Shown piece by piece: positions 16,788 through 25,378 of a stretch of DNA of 52,923 nucleotides. Under the pieces are notes generated by a model that saw only the letters and a list, made by a program, of their open reading frames with translations, made no database searches and had not been told where the DNA came from. This stretch comes from JAAYYM01 sp964483395 (GTDB taxonomy: Bacteria > Bacillota > Clostridia > Lachnospirales > Lachnospiraceae): NCBI GenBank assembly GCA_964483395.1, contig CAZABT010000004.1, forward strand, positions 1 through 52,923, read 5' to 3'. Position numbers and translations under genes: made by a program. Positions within the stretch are counted from its first letter, which is position 1. Every line of letters starts with the position of its first letter.

Positions 16788-17546
16788 ATGAATTTACTGG
16801 AAATTAAAAATATGAAAAAAAGCTTTGACGATCTGGAGGTGATTACGGACATTTCTCTTTCTGTGGCAGAGGGAGAGGTTGTATCCATCATAGGCCCATC
16901 CGGGTCGGGAAAGTCCACACTGCTCAGATGTGCAACGATGCTTGAGAAGATGGAGTCGGGAGAACTCACATATCTTGGCGAAAAAGCCGCCTGGAATGAT
17001 GAGACCGGATGCAGTGTCTATGCCAATCATGCAGACTTGAAGCGTATCCGTGAATATTTTGGACTGGTATTTCAGAATTTTAATTTGTTTCCGCATTTTT
17101 CTGTATTGAAAAATATTATGGATGCCCCTATGTCGGTGCTGGGTGTGGATAAGGCAGAGGCAAAAAAACGCGCTCTTGACCTGCTGGAACAATTGGGACT
17201 GGCAGATAAGGCAGAAGCGTACCCATATCAGCTTTCAGGCGGTCAGCAGCAGAGAGTTTCCATTGCAAGAGCATTGGCATTGCATCCAAAGATCCTGTTT
17301 TTTGATGAACCGACCTCTGCACTTGATCCGGAATTGACAGGAGAGGTTCTGAAGGTTATCAAATCACTTGCACAGCATAAGATGACAATGATCATCGTAA
17401 CTCATGAAATGCAGTTTGCCAGAGAACTTTCCGACAGGATCATTTTCATGGAGGGCGGAAGGATTCAGGCAGAAGGAACCCCAGATGAAATTTTTGCAAT
17501 TGAAAATCAGCGTGTCAGTGATTTTATTGGAAAGTTCCAAGGCTAG
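16788..17546 (+). CDS. Polar amino acid ABC transporter ATPase (GlnQ family)
   Basis: A 252-residue nucleotide-binding subunit that drives the preceding permease. It has Walker A GPSGSGKST (about 35-43), the Q-loop VFQNFNLFPH, signature LSGGQQQRVSIARAL, Walker B ILFFDEPTSALDPEL and switch histidine in VTHEM. A 16-residue acidic insertion after the Walker A helix (GEKAAWNDETGCSVYANH) is slightly longer than in GlnQ. GTAGGAG precedes the ATG. There is no terminator between this gene and the tRNA promoter. Confidence 0.95.
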   Translation: MNLLEIKNMKKSFDDLEVITDISLSVAEGEVVSIIGPSGSGKSTLLRCATMLEKMESGELTYLGEKAAWNDETGCSVYANHADLKRIREYFGLVFQNFNLFPHFSVLKNIMDAPMSVLGVDKAEAKKRALDLLEQLGLADKAEAYPYQLSGGQQQRVSIARALALHPKILFFDEPTSALDPELTGEVLKVIKSLAQHKMTMIIVTHEMQFARELSDRIIFMEGGRIQAEGTPDEIFAIENQRVSDFIGKFQG

Positions 17547-17600
17547 GAAGTCTTAGGGACTCAGGAATAGAAAGAGGGATAGAAAGAAATAAAAATGTGG

Positions 17601-17629
17601 TTGCAGGAGCAACGCAATTGATGTAAAAT
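17601..17629 (+). promoter_or_regulatory. Promoter of tRNA-Gly
   Basis: TTGCAG at 17601-17606 and TAAAAT at 17624-17629 are separated by 17 bases. The -10 element ends 26 bases before the mature 5' end of the tRNA. Confidence 0.55.
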
Positions 17630-17655
17630 ATCTCATGTAGCAGTTGCGGCAAAGC

Positions 17656-17726
17656 GCAGACGTAGTTCATCGGTAGAATGCAAGCTTCCCAAGCTTGATA
17701 GGCGGGTTCGATTCCCGTCGTCTGCT
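17656..17726 (+). tRNA. tRNA-Gly, anticodon CCC
   Basis: A 71-base cloverleaf. The acceptor GCAGACG (17656-17662) pairs with CGTCTGC (17719-17725), with discriminator T at 17726. D arm 17665-17679; anticodon stem CAAGC/GCTTG around loop TTCCCAA with CCC at 17688-17690; T arm 17702-17718 with TTCGATT loop. The 3' CCA is not encoded. CCC decodes GGG glycine codons. Confidence 0.92.
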
Positions 17727-17771
17727 TTGTAAAACTATATACAATGAGCACTTTGGACAAGTGCAAATGAT

Positions 17772-17800
17772 AAATCGATCAAAAATCGGTTTATTTTTTT
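17772..17800 (+). terminator. Terminator of tRNA-Gly
   Basis: AAATCGAT at 17772-17779 pairs with ATCGGTTT at 17785-17792 (one G-T pair) across a five-base loop, followed by seven Ts. It lies 45 bases after the tRNA. Confidence 0.75.
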
Positions 17801-17867
17801 CCTTTCCGTCAGAAGTGATTTTTTGTTACAGTCGTCAAAATATAAACGAAGGGCAGGTTCAAGCAGG

Positions 17868-18797
17868 ATGCCGGATTCAAGATATCAGGAGGAATATATC
17901 AGAAGAATCCATAAGGTTCAGGATTATATAGAGCAGCATATAGGAGATTCTCTTACGGTTGAGGAGCTTTCTCATGCTGCGGGTTTTTCCATGTATCATT
18001 TCAGCCGTATATTTCAAAGCATCCTAAAGGAATCCATTTATCATTATGTAAACCGAATACGTATGGAACAAGCCCTGTTCCTACTCGCCCATCGTAAAGA
18101 TATGAATATGACGGATATCGCTTTTGACTTAGGATTTTCGGATTCTGCAGTTTTTTCCCGTACTTTTAGGAATTATTATGGTACCAGTCCGAGAAAATAT
18201 CGCCAGGAGTATAGCCGGAATTGCAAAGAATCCTTTTTACTATCTGAGTACAATGGGAACACAGCAAAGAAGGAATGGGAAACGACGTGTGTTCCGATGA
18301 CTGTACAAATTTCCATAGAAACCCTGCGGGAAAAACAGGCGGTTTATGTTAGACATATGGGTACCTATGAAGCCTTGGCGCAGGAGTATGAAAAATTGAT
18401 GCAGATACTTTTTGAGCATGCCGAGGCACAGCATTTACTTGTGGACGGACAGAATCAGCTGCTTGCCATTTATCATGACAATCCGGAATTCACGGAGAAC
18501 AATCATTTTCGGACGAGTCTGTGTCTGACAGTTCCTGACGGAAGGACGATGCAGGAGGACGGTGTGCTTCTCAGCATGAAACTGGAAGGCGGGCTGTATG
18601 CGGTTGGGCATTTTGAGATTCAGCAGGAGCAGTACCATGATGCATGGGATTATATGTATCAGGAGTGGCTGAGCGGCAGCGGCTATATGCCGAGAAATTC
18701 GTATCCGTTCGAGGTATACTGCAATGATCCATCGGAGAACACAGAACATATCAATCGTGTGGATATTTATGTTCCGATTGAACCTATTCTTCTATAA
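17868..18797 (+). CDS. AraC-family regulator with GyrI-like effector domain
   Basis: A 309-residue one-component regulator. Residues about 10-110 hold the two helix-turn-helix motifs (LTVEELSHAAGFSMYHFSRIFQ; MTDIAFDLGFSDSAVFSRTFR, then GTSPRKYRQEY). Residues 150-309 form a GyrI-like small-molecule-binding domain (QAVYVRHMGTYEALAQEYEKL, ending VDIYVPIEPIL). Proteins with this plan typically activate drug or toxic-compound responses. The ATG at 17868 is chosen over an upstream TTG at 17823; GGCAGG lies 11 bases before it. The likely target is unclear because the downstream sequence is interrupted by the assembly gap. Confidence 0.9.
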   Translation: MPDSRYQEEYIRRIHKVQDYIEQHIGDSLTVEELSHAAGFSMYHFSRIFQSILKESIYHYVNRIRMEQALFLLAHRKDMNMTDIAFDLGFSDSAVFSRTFRNYYGTSPRKYRQEYSRNCKESFLLSEYNGNTAKKEWETTCVPMTVQISIETLREKQAVYVRHMGTYEALAQEYEKLMQILFEHAEAQHLLVDGQNQLLAIYHDNPEFTENNHFRTSLCLTVPDGRTMQEDGVLLSMKLEGGLYAVGHFEIQQEQYHDAWDYMYQEWLSGSGYMPRNSYPFEVYCNDPSENTEHINRVDIYVPIEPILL

Positions 18798-18841
18798 TAC
18801 GGGACTGTCGGGTCATTCACCTATTCTCTGCTCTCCGCTGA

Positions 18842-18941
18842 NNNNNNNNNNNNNNNNNNNNNNNNNNNNNNNNNNNNNNNNNNNNNNNNNNNNNNNNNNN
18901 NNNNNNNNNNNNNNNNNNNNNNNNNNNNNNNNNNNNNNNNN
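18842..18941. other. Assembly gap of 100 Ns
   Basis: Exactly 100 undetermined bases, the conventional placeholder for a scaffold join, so the real distance is unknown. The MscS stop codon begins at the first base after the gap (18942-18944), and 44 bases of non-coding sequence separate the AraC-family stop from it on the other side. Confidence 0.99.
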
Positions 18942-21900
18942 TCAGGTGTCATCAGCATGAATGCTTTTAGACGCTTCTTTCTGTTCCTGATTGAACTCGG
19001 TTGCATGCTTGATCTCCGTACGTGTTGCTTTTACATGCTCGGCAGGAGTATTGATGACAATCTGCGGAAACGGAATTGTAATATGATGTTTATTAAACAG
19101 CAGCAAAATTTCGCGATTCAGGTCTCTTGTCAGTTGGACTCTGTCGGATTCAAGACATTGGACAAGAATGCGGATGATAACACTGGAATCCCCCAATGAG
19201 ATGACACCCTTATAATAAGGCCCTTCGGCAATTTCGGGAAGCTTCTGCCTTATGACAGGAAATTCTTTTTTCAGGAGTGCTTCGACCTTTTCAAGTGACT
19301 CGCCATATTCAATACCGACATCACAGAAGGCATAGGAGTATTTCTGAGTCATGTTTACAACCCCCGTGATGGAGGAATTATTAAAGACCTTGATGTTTTG
19401 AAAGGCATCCTCGATTTTGGTGGAGCGAATTCCGATTTCCAGTACAGTACCTCGAAAATCACCGATGGTCACGATATCTCCTACACGGAATTCTCCTTCA
19501 AACACAATGAAGATGCCTGCAAGAATATCACCGATCAGAGACTGTGCACCAAGACCAATGACCAGTGTCAGGATTCCGGCAGAGGCCAGCAGGGTTGCTG
19601 CCTGAACACCAAGAAAATTCAGGCAATAGAAAATAGTGCCGATGACAGCGGTATATTTTATGAAATTGTTGAACAGTCTTCCGATCGTTTCTGCTCTGGA
19701 ACCTAAATTAGTCGTCAGCAGTGTGATGGCCTTCGCCAGCAGCTTGGCCAGCACCATAACTTCGGCGATGGTCAGAAGAATATAGGAGAAGGAAAAAATA
19801 TTCGGTCCTTTTGCCCATTTTTTGTGAAGAATATAGGAAAATATAGAACTTTGGTCATAAACGTTTTTCTCGATGTAGGAGAAGAGAACGATGCCAATGC
19901 CAATCATGCTGAGCAGGACACTGATAATTCTTTGAATCCTCTGTTCGGCATTCTTTTCCTTCCATGGAATCCCCTTTGGATGATCCCATCGGCTGACAGC
20001 TGACTGAACCAGAAACTGCCTCTGCAGACTTGCTCGTGTCGTCGGATCCAGTTCCGTAGGCGGCGTTTCCAGTCTGCAAAGGGTAGAAAGAGAGGATATC
20101 AGCAATAATGCAAAGGCGCTTGCAAGTGTGGTTAGAAGAGCCATGACCAGACGTCCTTTCGTGACTACGGTTACCGGAAATGCAACATAAATAATCTCAT
20201 TTTCATAGAACATAGAATTAACAAAATATTTCAGCTTGTCAATGGTCTGATAGCCTCTGTAACCGCCTTCATATGCATTGGTGGTCAATCCGTGCTCAGA
20301 AGCAGCATCACCGAGACTTTGTTTATTAGGATAATAAACAAAGGTTTTTTCTGTATCATCAATTGCAAAAAGAAAGCCTTGATTTTCAACTGCCGTGTTC
20401 TGCAGAATATAATTTAATTGGAGCGTTTTCAGACGCTCACTAAGACTTTTCGGAGAAATACCGAGCTGCACTAGTCCGGGTTCATCCAGACGCGCTGTAC
20501 CGGTAAACTGCACATAATTTTGAGCAATTGTTTCATCGGTGACAGCATCCTGAACAATGACATCCTCATAACCATTGATGATATTCCAAAATTCATAGGA
20601 AGCATCCTTGGAATTTTTGCTTAGGGAGAAATCCTTAAATACGGTATTGGTCGCTACTGTATTTCCGTTTGCATCAAATACATAGATGGAGTCAACCTGT
20701 GCCCGTTTGGCTAAGGCCTTCAGCTTGTTATTATCCACCAAAGAAGGATCTTCTTTGAGCAGGTATGCAATATTTTGTGTACGGCGTCCGTACTCTTCCT
20801 TGTATTCGATCGTCAGATCATCTAACTTCTTCTGGTTTTCAGCAAAAATATTTTCAATGTGTTTCAGCTTTTGATCAGAACGGATTGACTGAGCTGACAG
20901 AGCAGCAAGTGACTGCATATAGAAGGAGATGATGAAGATTAAAAAAAGTCCGATCAAAAGAATTTGTTTGACCTTGTGCCAAATTGTCTTATTAAAGTAA
21001 TAATCTTTAAACAGATGGAGATATTCCATGTTGGAATATTCAATGAAGAAGGGATTATCCTGTTCCATTCGGATGAAGTGAATATATGCCACAATCAGGC
21101 TGATGACAAATGCAAAGACCATCAGGGCAATCATGACCATCATGAAATTGGAGGAAGTAATTTCTGCTTCCGGAACAAAGGCAATATAAGCAATCTGATC
21201 GTTGGAGTTTTTGGTGATACAGTGATAAGGAATATCTCGGAGCTTGACAGTGCCATGAAAGTCATCTTCAAGGATTGCAGAGGAAAGTCCGACCTCGGTA
21301 TAGGCCTGACCGCATAATGTGCTGTCGGGGTGATACATGATTTTGCCGGTTGGTATGTCAATTGCCATCACATAGCCATCCTGAGCAACCGAAATTGTCT
21401 GCAAAGCATTTGCCGGAGACAGGATTTCTGCCTGTGAGTTGAGAAGATCTGTACAGTCCTTTGACATGATGATGCAGGTGCCGTTTAACAGAGAGGAAGC
21501 ATAGTATCGGCTATGATCAATGGTAAAGGGGGAGCCCTGACTGATCAGTGCTTCAAATTCCGGGAGCTTTTTCAGTTGAGATATTTTGAACAGAGCAGCA
21601 GAACCTGTGTTGGAGGCGATGATGTTTTGCTCCGAATTCAGAATATAGAGTTCCTGAAGCTGCCATTGATTTGCCATCCCGGATATCTTTGCGGTTTGAT
21701 CCATATTATGTTCATAGAAATAGGCCAGTGTATCAACGGTTGCCTGACTGAAACGATCATAGCGGTAGAGATTGGCATCGGCTTCTTTTTTGTGAAGTTC
21801 CGTGCGTTGTATCGCTACCTCCAGCTTCACATTGGAATTGGCAGCCTGACTCTCAGCAGAAAATCTGGTCTGAGCATAGGTCAGCAGAAAAAATAAGGCG

Positions 21901-21968
21901 ATCAATCCGAGTGCTTCCAGCAAAATATCAATACATAGTTTTTTGAGTCTCTTTTTTCTGTCGTGCAT
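18942..21968 (-). CDS. MscS-family channel with two extracytoplasmic Cache-like sensors
   Basis: A 1008-residue membrane protein. TM1 (about 15-34), an extracytoplasmic region (35-275), TM pair (about 277-300 and 337-360), a second extracytoplasmic region (361-600), further TM helices (about 605-630, 685-705, 730-760) and the MscS core follow. The core has LASAGILTLVIGLGAQSLIG, FEGEFRVGDIVTIGDFRGTV and the beta/alpha vestibule to about 965. Both outer regions contain a Cache-like strand (GKIMYHPD near 210, KTFVYYPNK near 545). AAGGAG precedes the ATG. The plan suggests a channel gated or tuned by an external ligand. Confidence 0.88.
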   Translation of the reverse strand: MHDRKKRLKKLCIDILLEALGLIALFFLLTYAQTRFSAESQAANSNVKLEVAIQRTELHKKEADANLYRYDRFSQATVDTLAYFYEHNMDQTAKISGMANQWQLQELYILNSEQNIIASNTGSAALFKISQLKKLPEFEALISQGSPFTIDHSRYYASSLLNGTCIIMSKDCTDLLNSQAEILSPANALQTISVAQDGYVMAIDIPTGKIMYHPDSTLCGQAYTEVGLSSAILEDDFHGTVKLRDIPYHCITKNSNDQIAYIAFVPEAEITSSNFMMVMIALMVFAFVISLIVAYIHFIRMEQDNPFFIEYSNMEYLHLFKDYYFNKTIWHKVKQILLIGLFLIFIISFYMQSLAALSAQSIRSDQKLKHIENIFAENQKKLDDLTIEYKEEYGRRTQNIAYLLKEDPSLVDNNKLKALAKRAQVDSIYVFDANGNTVATNTVFKDFSLSKNSKDASYEFWNIINGYEDVIVQDAVTDETIAQNYVQFTGTARLDEPGLVQLGISPKSLSERLKTLQLNYILQNTAVENQGFLFAIDDTEKTFVYYPNKQSLGDAASEHGLTTNAYEGGYRGYQTIDKLKYFVNSMFYENEIIYVAFPVTVVTKGRLVMALLTTLASAFALLLISSLSTLCRLETPPTELDPTTRASLQRQFLVQSAVSRWDHPKGIPWKEKNAEQRIQRIISVLLSMIGIGIVLFSYIEKNVYDQSSIFSYILHKKWAKGPNIFSFSYILLTIAEVMVLAKLLAKAITLLTTNLGSRAETIGRLFNNFIKYTAVIGTIFYCLNFLGVQAATLLASAGILTLVIGLGAQSLIGDILAGIFIVFEGEFRVGDIVTIGDFRGTVLEIGIRSTKIEDAFQNIKVFNNSSITGVVNMTQKYSYAFCDVGIEYGESLEKVEALLKKEFPVIRQKLPEIAEGPYYKGVISLGDSSVIIRILVQCLESDRVQLTRDLNREILLLFNKHHITIPFPQIVINTPAEHVKATRTEIKHATEFNQEQKEASKSIHADDT

Positions 21969-21999
21969 GGCAAGGTCTCCTTTATGGAATTATATTTTA

Positions 22000-22008
22000 A
22001 GTATAACA
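22000..22008 (-). promoter_or_regulatory. Extended -10 promoter candidate for the MscS gene
   Basis: Read on the minus strand, TGT directly precedes TATACT, an extended -10 element, about 32 bases upstream of the MscS start codon. No convincing -35 is seen. Confidence 0.35.
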
Positions 22009-22058
22009 TTAAATGGAAGAGTACGCCACAAAAGGTAGCAAAAAATCCGCATTGCGCA

Positions 22059-22087
22059 TTGTAATCCTGCTACATCTATGCCATACT
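22059..22087 (+). promoter_or_regulatory. Promoter candidate for the aldo/keto reductase gene
   Basis: TTGTAA at 22059-22064 and CATACT at 22082-22087 with a 17-base spacer, 50 bases upstream of the ATG. Confidence 0.4.
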
Positions 22088-22137
22088 CTATATGTGGTAT
22101 TTGAAAAGAATATATAACAGGAAACGGAGGACAAATA

Positions 22138-23127
22138 ATGTATCAGGCAAATGAACAACGATATGATCATATGAAATACCTGCGTTGTGGAAAAAGCGGT
22201 ATACTGCTTCCCAGAGTGGCCTTGGGTCTGTGGCACAATTTCGGCTCGGTAGATCGGTTTGAGAATATGAAGGAGTTGATCTTCAAAGCTTTTGATTCGG
22301 GAATTACGCATTTTGATCTGGCCAATAATTATGGACCGGTTTATGGTTCAGCAGAAGAAAATTTTGGACGAATCATGGACAGTGATATGCGTCCCTATCG
22401 GGATGAAATGATGATTTCAACAAAGGCGGGCTACGATATGTGGCCGGGCCCTTATGGTGATCATGGCTCAAGAAAGTATCTGATGGCAAGCCTTGATCAG
22501 AGTTTGAGAAGAATGAAGGTGGATTATGTTGATATTTTTTACCACCACAGACCGGATCCGGATACACCGCTTGAGGAGACGATGGGAACACTTTCAGATA
22601 TTGTAAGACAGGGAAAGGCATTGTATGTCGGCTTATCAAATTACAATTCAGAGCAGACTAAAAGAGCCGCTGCTATCTTAAAGGAAAATGGGACGCCGCT
22701 TCTGATTCACCAGCCAAGCTACAGTATGTTCAATCGCTGGGTAGAAACAGACGGACTTCTGGATACACTGAAGGAGATTGGAGCAGGCTGCATTTGCTTT
22801 AGCCCTTTGGCACAAGGTTTGCTGACTGATAAATATCTGCACGGAATACCGGAAGGATCACGGGCGACCAAAAACCATTTTCTGAAGGAATCAAGTATTA
22901 CGCCAGAGGTGATTGCGAAGATCTCGGCACTCAATACGCTTGCGGCAGAACGAGGTCAGACGCTGGCAGAGATGGCTCTTTCATGGGTGCTGCGTAAGGA
23001 TCGGGTAACAACGGTATTGATCGGGGCCAGCAAGGCGGAACAAATCGAGGACAATGTAAAAATTGTGGAACATCTGGACTTTACGGATGAGGAACTGACT
23101 GCAATTGAAACGATTTTACAGAATTAA
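22138..23127 (+). CDS. Aldo/keto reductase (YghZ-like)
   Basis: A 329-residue NADPH-dependent oxidoreductase of the TIM-barrel aldo/keto reductase family. It is close to the YghZ/L-glyceraldehyde-3-phosphate reductase subgroup. Visible motifs are FDLANNYGPVYGSAEENFG (catalytic Asp and Tyr), the Lys in ISTKAGYDMWPGPYG, the His in YHHRPDPDTPLEETM, and the cofactor segment VLIGASKAEQIEDN near the C-terminus. GGAGG precedes the ATG. It is transcribed divergently from the MscS gene; substrates are carbonyl compounds, probably methylglyoxal-like or sugar aldehydes, which the sequence cannot settle. Confidence 0.94.
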   Translation: MYQANEQRYDHMKYLRCGKSGILLPRVALGLWHNFGSVDRFENMKELIFKAFDSGITHFDLANNYGPVYGSAEENFGRIMDSDMRPYRDEMMISTKAGYDMWPGPYGDHGSRKYLMASLDQSLRRMKVDYVDIFYHHRPDPDTPLEETMGTLSDIVRQGKALYVGLSNYNSEQTKRAAAILKENGTPLLIHQPSYSMFNRWVETDGLLDTLKEIGAGCICFSPLAQGLLTDKYLHGIPEGSRATKNHFLKESSITPEVIAKISALNTLAAERGQTLAEMALSWVLRKDRVTTVLIGASKAEQIEDNVKIVEHLDFTDEELTAIETILQN

Positions 23128-23248
23128 TTTATCAGCCTATTTCTAAAGCTTTTTCTGATGCGATGCGACTGTAGGAGCAGAAAGCAATGAATATTCCACG
23201 TGAATACGTGAATACTCAAAGTATGCAGAGTATCAAGGAGGGCAGAGA

Positions 23249-23869
23249 ATGGCAGTGGATTTTAGAAGCAGTGAAACGAAGGATAATCTGATGCGCGCAT
23301 TTGCAGGGGAAAGTCAGGCAAGAAATCGTTATACCTTTGGGGCCGCGCAGGCCAGAGAACAGAAACAGGAGGTTATCGCAAGGGTTTTTCTCTTTACCGC
23401 AGAACAGGAAAGGGAGCATGCGGAAATATTTTATCAGCATCTAAAAGAACTGACGGGTGAGAATATCCATATAGATGGCCGATATCCGGTGGATTTGTCG
23501 GAAAATCTGGCAGTGCTGCTCAGGATGGCGCAGCATAATGAATATGAAGAGCACGATGACGTGTATAAGCATTTTGGTGACAAAGCGAAGGAAGAAGGCT
23601 TTGAAAATGTGGCACGTTCGTTCCATATGATAGCAGAAATTGAAAAAACACACGGAGACAGATTTGGCAGATTTGCTGAGTGGCTTGAGCAGAACAAATT
23701 GTATGTATTGGATATCAGAACAGGTTGGATCTGCTTGAACTGCGGATATATTTGCGAGACAGTGGAAGCACCGGAGAAGTGTCCGGTCTGTGAGCATGAA
23801 CGAGGGTATTTTATCAGGCTTGCGTGTGCTCCTTTTTCTGTGGCACATCAGAATGTTACAAAAATATGA
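23249..23869 (+). CDS. rbr: Rubrerythrin
   Basis: A 206-residue non-haem iron peroxidase that reduces hydrogen peroxide in anaerobes. The ferritin-like di-iron domain (about 1-150) carries ligands in FAGESQARNRY, AEQEREHAEIF, NEYEEHDD and AEIEKTHGDRF. The C-terminal rubredoxin-like domain (about 158-190) has WICLNCGYICE and CPVCEHERGYF, giving two CxxC pairs for one iron. AAGGAGG precedes the ATG. A hairpin follows at 23886-23922. A short tandem motif lies upstream at 23199-23214. Confidence 0.96.
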   Translation: MAVDFRSSETKDNLMRAFAGESQARNRYTFGAAQAREQKQEVIARVFLFTAEQEREHAEIFYQHLKELTGENIHIDGRYPVDLSENLAVLLRMAQHNEYEEHDDVYKHFGDKAKEEGFENVARSFHMIAEIEKTHGDRFGRFAEWLEQNKLYVLDIRTGWICLNCGYICETVEAPEKCPVCEHERGYFIRLACAPFSVAHQNVTKI

Positions 23870-23885
23870 AATAAAGTTTTTATCG

Positions 23886-23922
23886 GCAAAAGCGCATGAT
23901 TTTGGGAATTATGCGCTTTTGC
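23886..23922 (+). terminator. Hairpin terminator after rubrerythrin
   Basis: GCAAAAGCGCAT at 23886-23897 pairs perfectly with ATGCGCTTTTGC at 23911-23922 around a 13-base loop. The Ts lie inside the stem rather than after it, so termination efficiency is uncertain. Confidence 0.6.
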
Positions 23923-24060
23923 AATACTATATCTAGTACATATTGGAAAAGACAGACATTGACAGCAGGCAGGATTTGTTGGAAAATAGTATAGATTGAG
24001 AAAATGGTTTCTTGCGTGAGGGGAATGCAAAAATCAAATCAGGGAAGCGTAATATAAAAG

Positions 24061-25317
24061 ATGAGTAGTGAATATGTACAGGATATAGACCGGTCAGCCA
24101 GACGGGCAGAGCGGATTCGGGAAATGAAACGTAAAAAAAGACAGCAGGAACGGTTCCGCAGGATAGCGCGTATGTGCCTGCCTTTTGCAGCAGGCGCAAT
24201 GGTCATTGTACTTTTGATATCTGTAGGAATTAAGATATTCCACGGGGCAGCAGGTGGTCAGGAGACACCGGCCGAAGAATCGGCATATGATGCAGGCGCC
24301 GAGGTACAGAATGCCCAAATAGAGGTCAATACAGAAATACAACCGGAGGAGGCAGCGCTTCCGGAGGAAGAACAGAAAACGGTTTATGCGGCTGCAGCAA
24401 CGGCAGATACGGTACAGCTGGGTGAAGACATCATCAGCCAGTATGCTGTTTTGATAGACAAAAAAGCAGGTACAATTCTGGCAGAGAAAAATGCACATAC
24501 GATTGTTGACCCAGCCTCCATGACGAAGGTGCTGACTGTGCTTGTGGCAGCAGAGCATGTGGACGATCTGGATGCCACATTTACAATGAATATAGACATT
24601 ACGGACTATTGCTATCAGCATGACTGCAGCAGTGTGGGTTTTGCAGAAAATGAAACAGTTACGATAAGGGATCTGTTCTATGGAACAATCTTACCGTCCG
24701 GCGGTGACGCCGCCATGGGACTTGCGGAATATGTGGCGGGCTCGCAGGAAGCATTTGTCGAAATGATGAATGCAAAACTGGAAGAACTGGGACTGTCGAA
24801 TACAGCACATTTTACAAATTGCATAGGAACCTATGATGAGAACCATCATTGTACAATGTATGATATGGCAATGATTATGGAAGCGGCGTTGGATAATGAG
24901 CTGTGCAGGGAAGTTCTGTCGGCACATAAATATACAACAAGTGCAACAACCCAGCATCCGGATGGCATTGAACTATCCAACTGGTTTCTGCGGCGTATAG
25001 AGGATAAGGATACCGGCGGGGAAGTGGTCTGTGGCAAGACCGGGTATGTGGTTCAGTCTGGAAACTGTGCTGTCAGCTTTGCAACAGATGTGCTTGGAAA
25101 TGAGTATGTGTGTGCTACAGCAAATTCGACAAGTGGCTGGAGATGTATTTATGATCATGTTGATATTTATCAGCGTTTTCTAAACGGAGGCTCCGGCAGC
25201 GATACAGGCTCGGATACAAACTCGGAGATGAATACCGATCCGAATAACGATGGAGCAACGACGGATGAGGAGACAGATGAGGCGTTGGGAATAGAAGCCG
25301 GTGAGAACTCAGACTGA
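24061..25317 (+). CDS. D-alanyl-D-alanine carboxypeptidase (peptidase S11)
   Basis: A 418-residue membrane-anchored penicillin-binding protein that trims the terminal D-Ala of peptidoglycan peptides. A basic N-terminus precedes one TM helix (about 38-58). The catalytic domain (about 125-370) has the SxxK motif at S153-K156 (ASMTK), an SGG motif at 213-215 where SxN is usual, and K326-T-G. The C-terminus (about 375-418) is a Gly/Ser/Asp/Thr-rich acidic tail. A weak AGGGAAG site precedes the ATG. It acts outside the membrane; the missing Asn in the second motif may alter rate or beta-lactam affinity. Confidence 0.92.
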   Translation: MSSEYVQDIDRSARRAERIREMKRKKRQQERFRRIARMCLPFAAGAMVIVLLISVGIKIFHGAAGGQETPAEESAYDAGAEVQNAQIEVNTEIQPEEAALPEEEQKTVYAAAATADTVQLGEDIISQYAVLIDKKAGTILAEKNAHTIVDPASMTKVLTVLVAAEHVDDLDATFTMNIDITDYCYQHDCSSVGFAENETVTIRDLFYGTILPSGGDAAMGLAEYVAGSQEAFVEMMNAKLEELGLSNTAHFTNCIGTYDENHHCTMYDMAMIMEAALDNELCREVLSAHKYTTSATTQHPDGIELSNWFLRRIEDKDTGGEVVCGKTGYVVQSGNCAVSFATDVLGNEYVCATANSTSGWRCIYDHVDIYQRFLNGGSGSDTGSDTNSEMNTDPNNDGATTDEETDEALGIEAGENSD

Positions 25318-25378
25318 TTGATGTTGTCGAAATTAGGACATACAAATAAAGCAGGTAAAACCAGAGGAGGTTCGGTTG

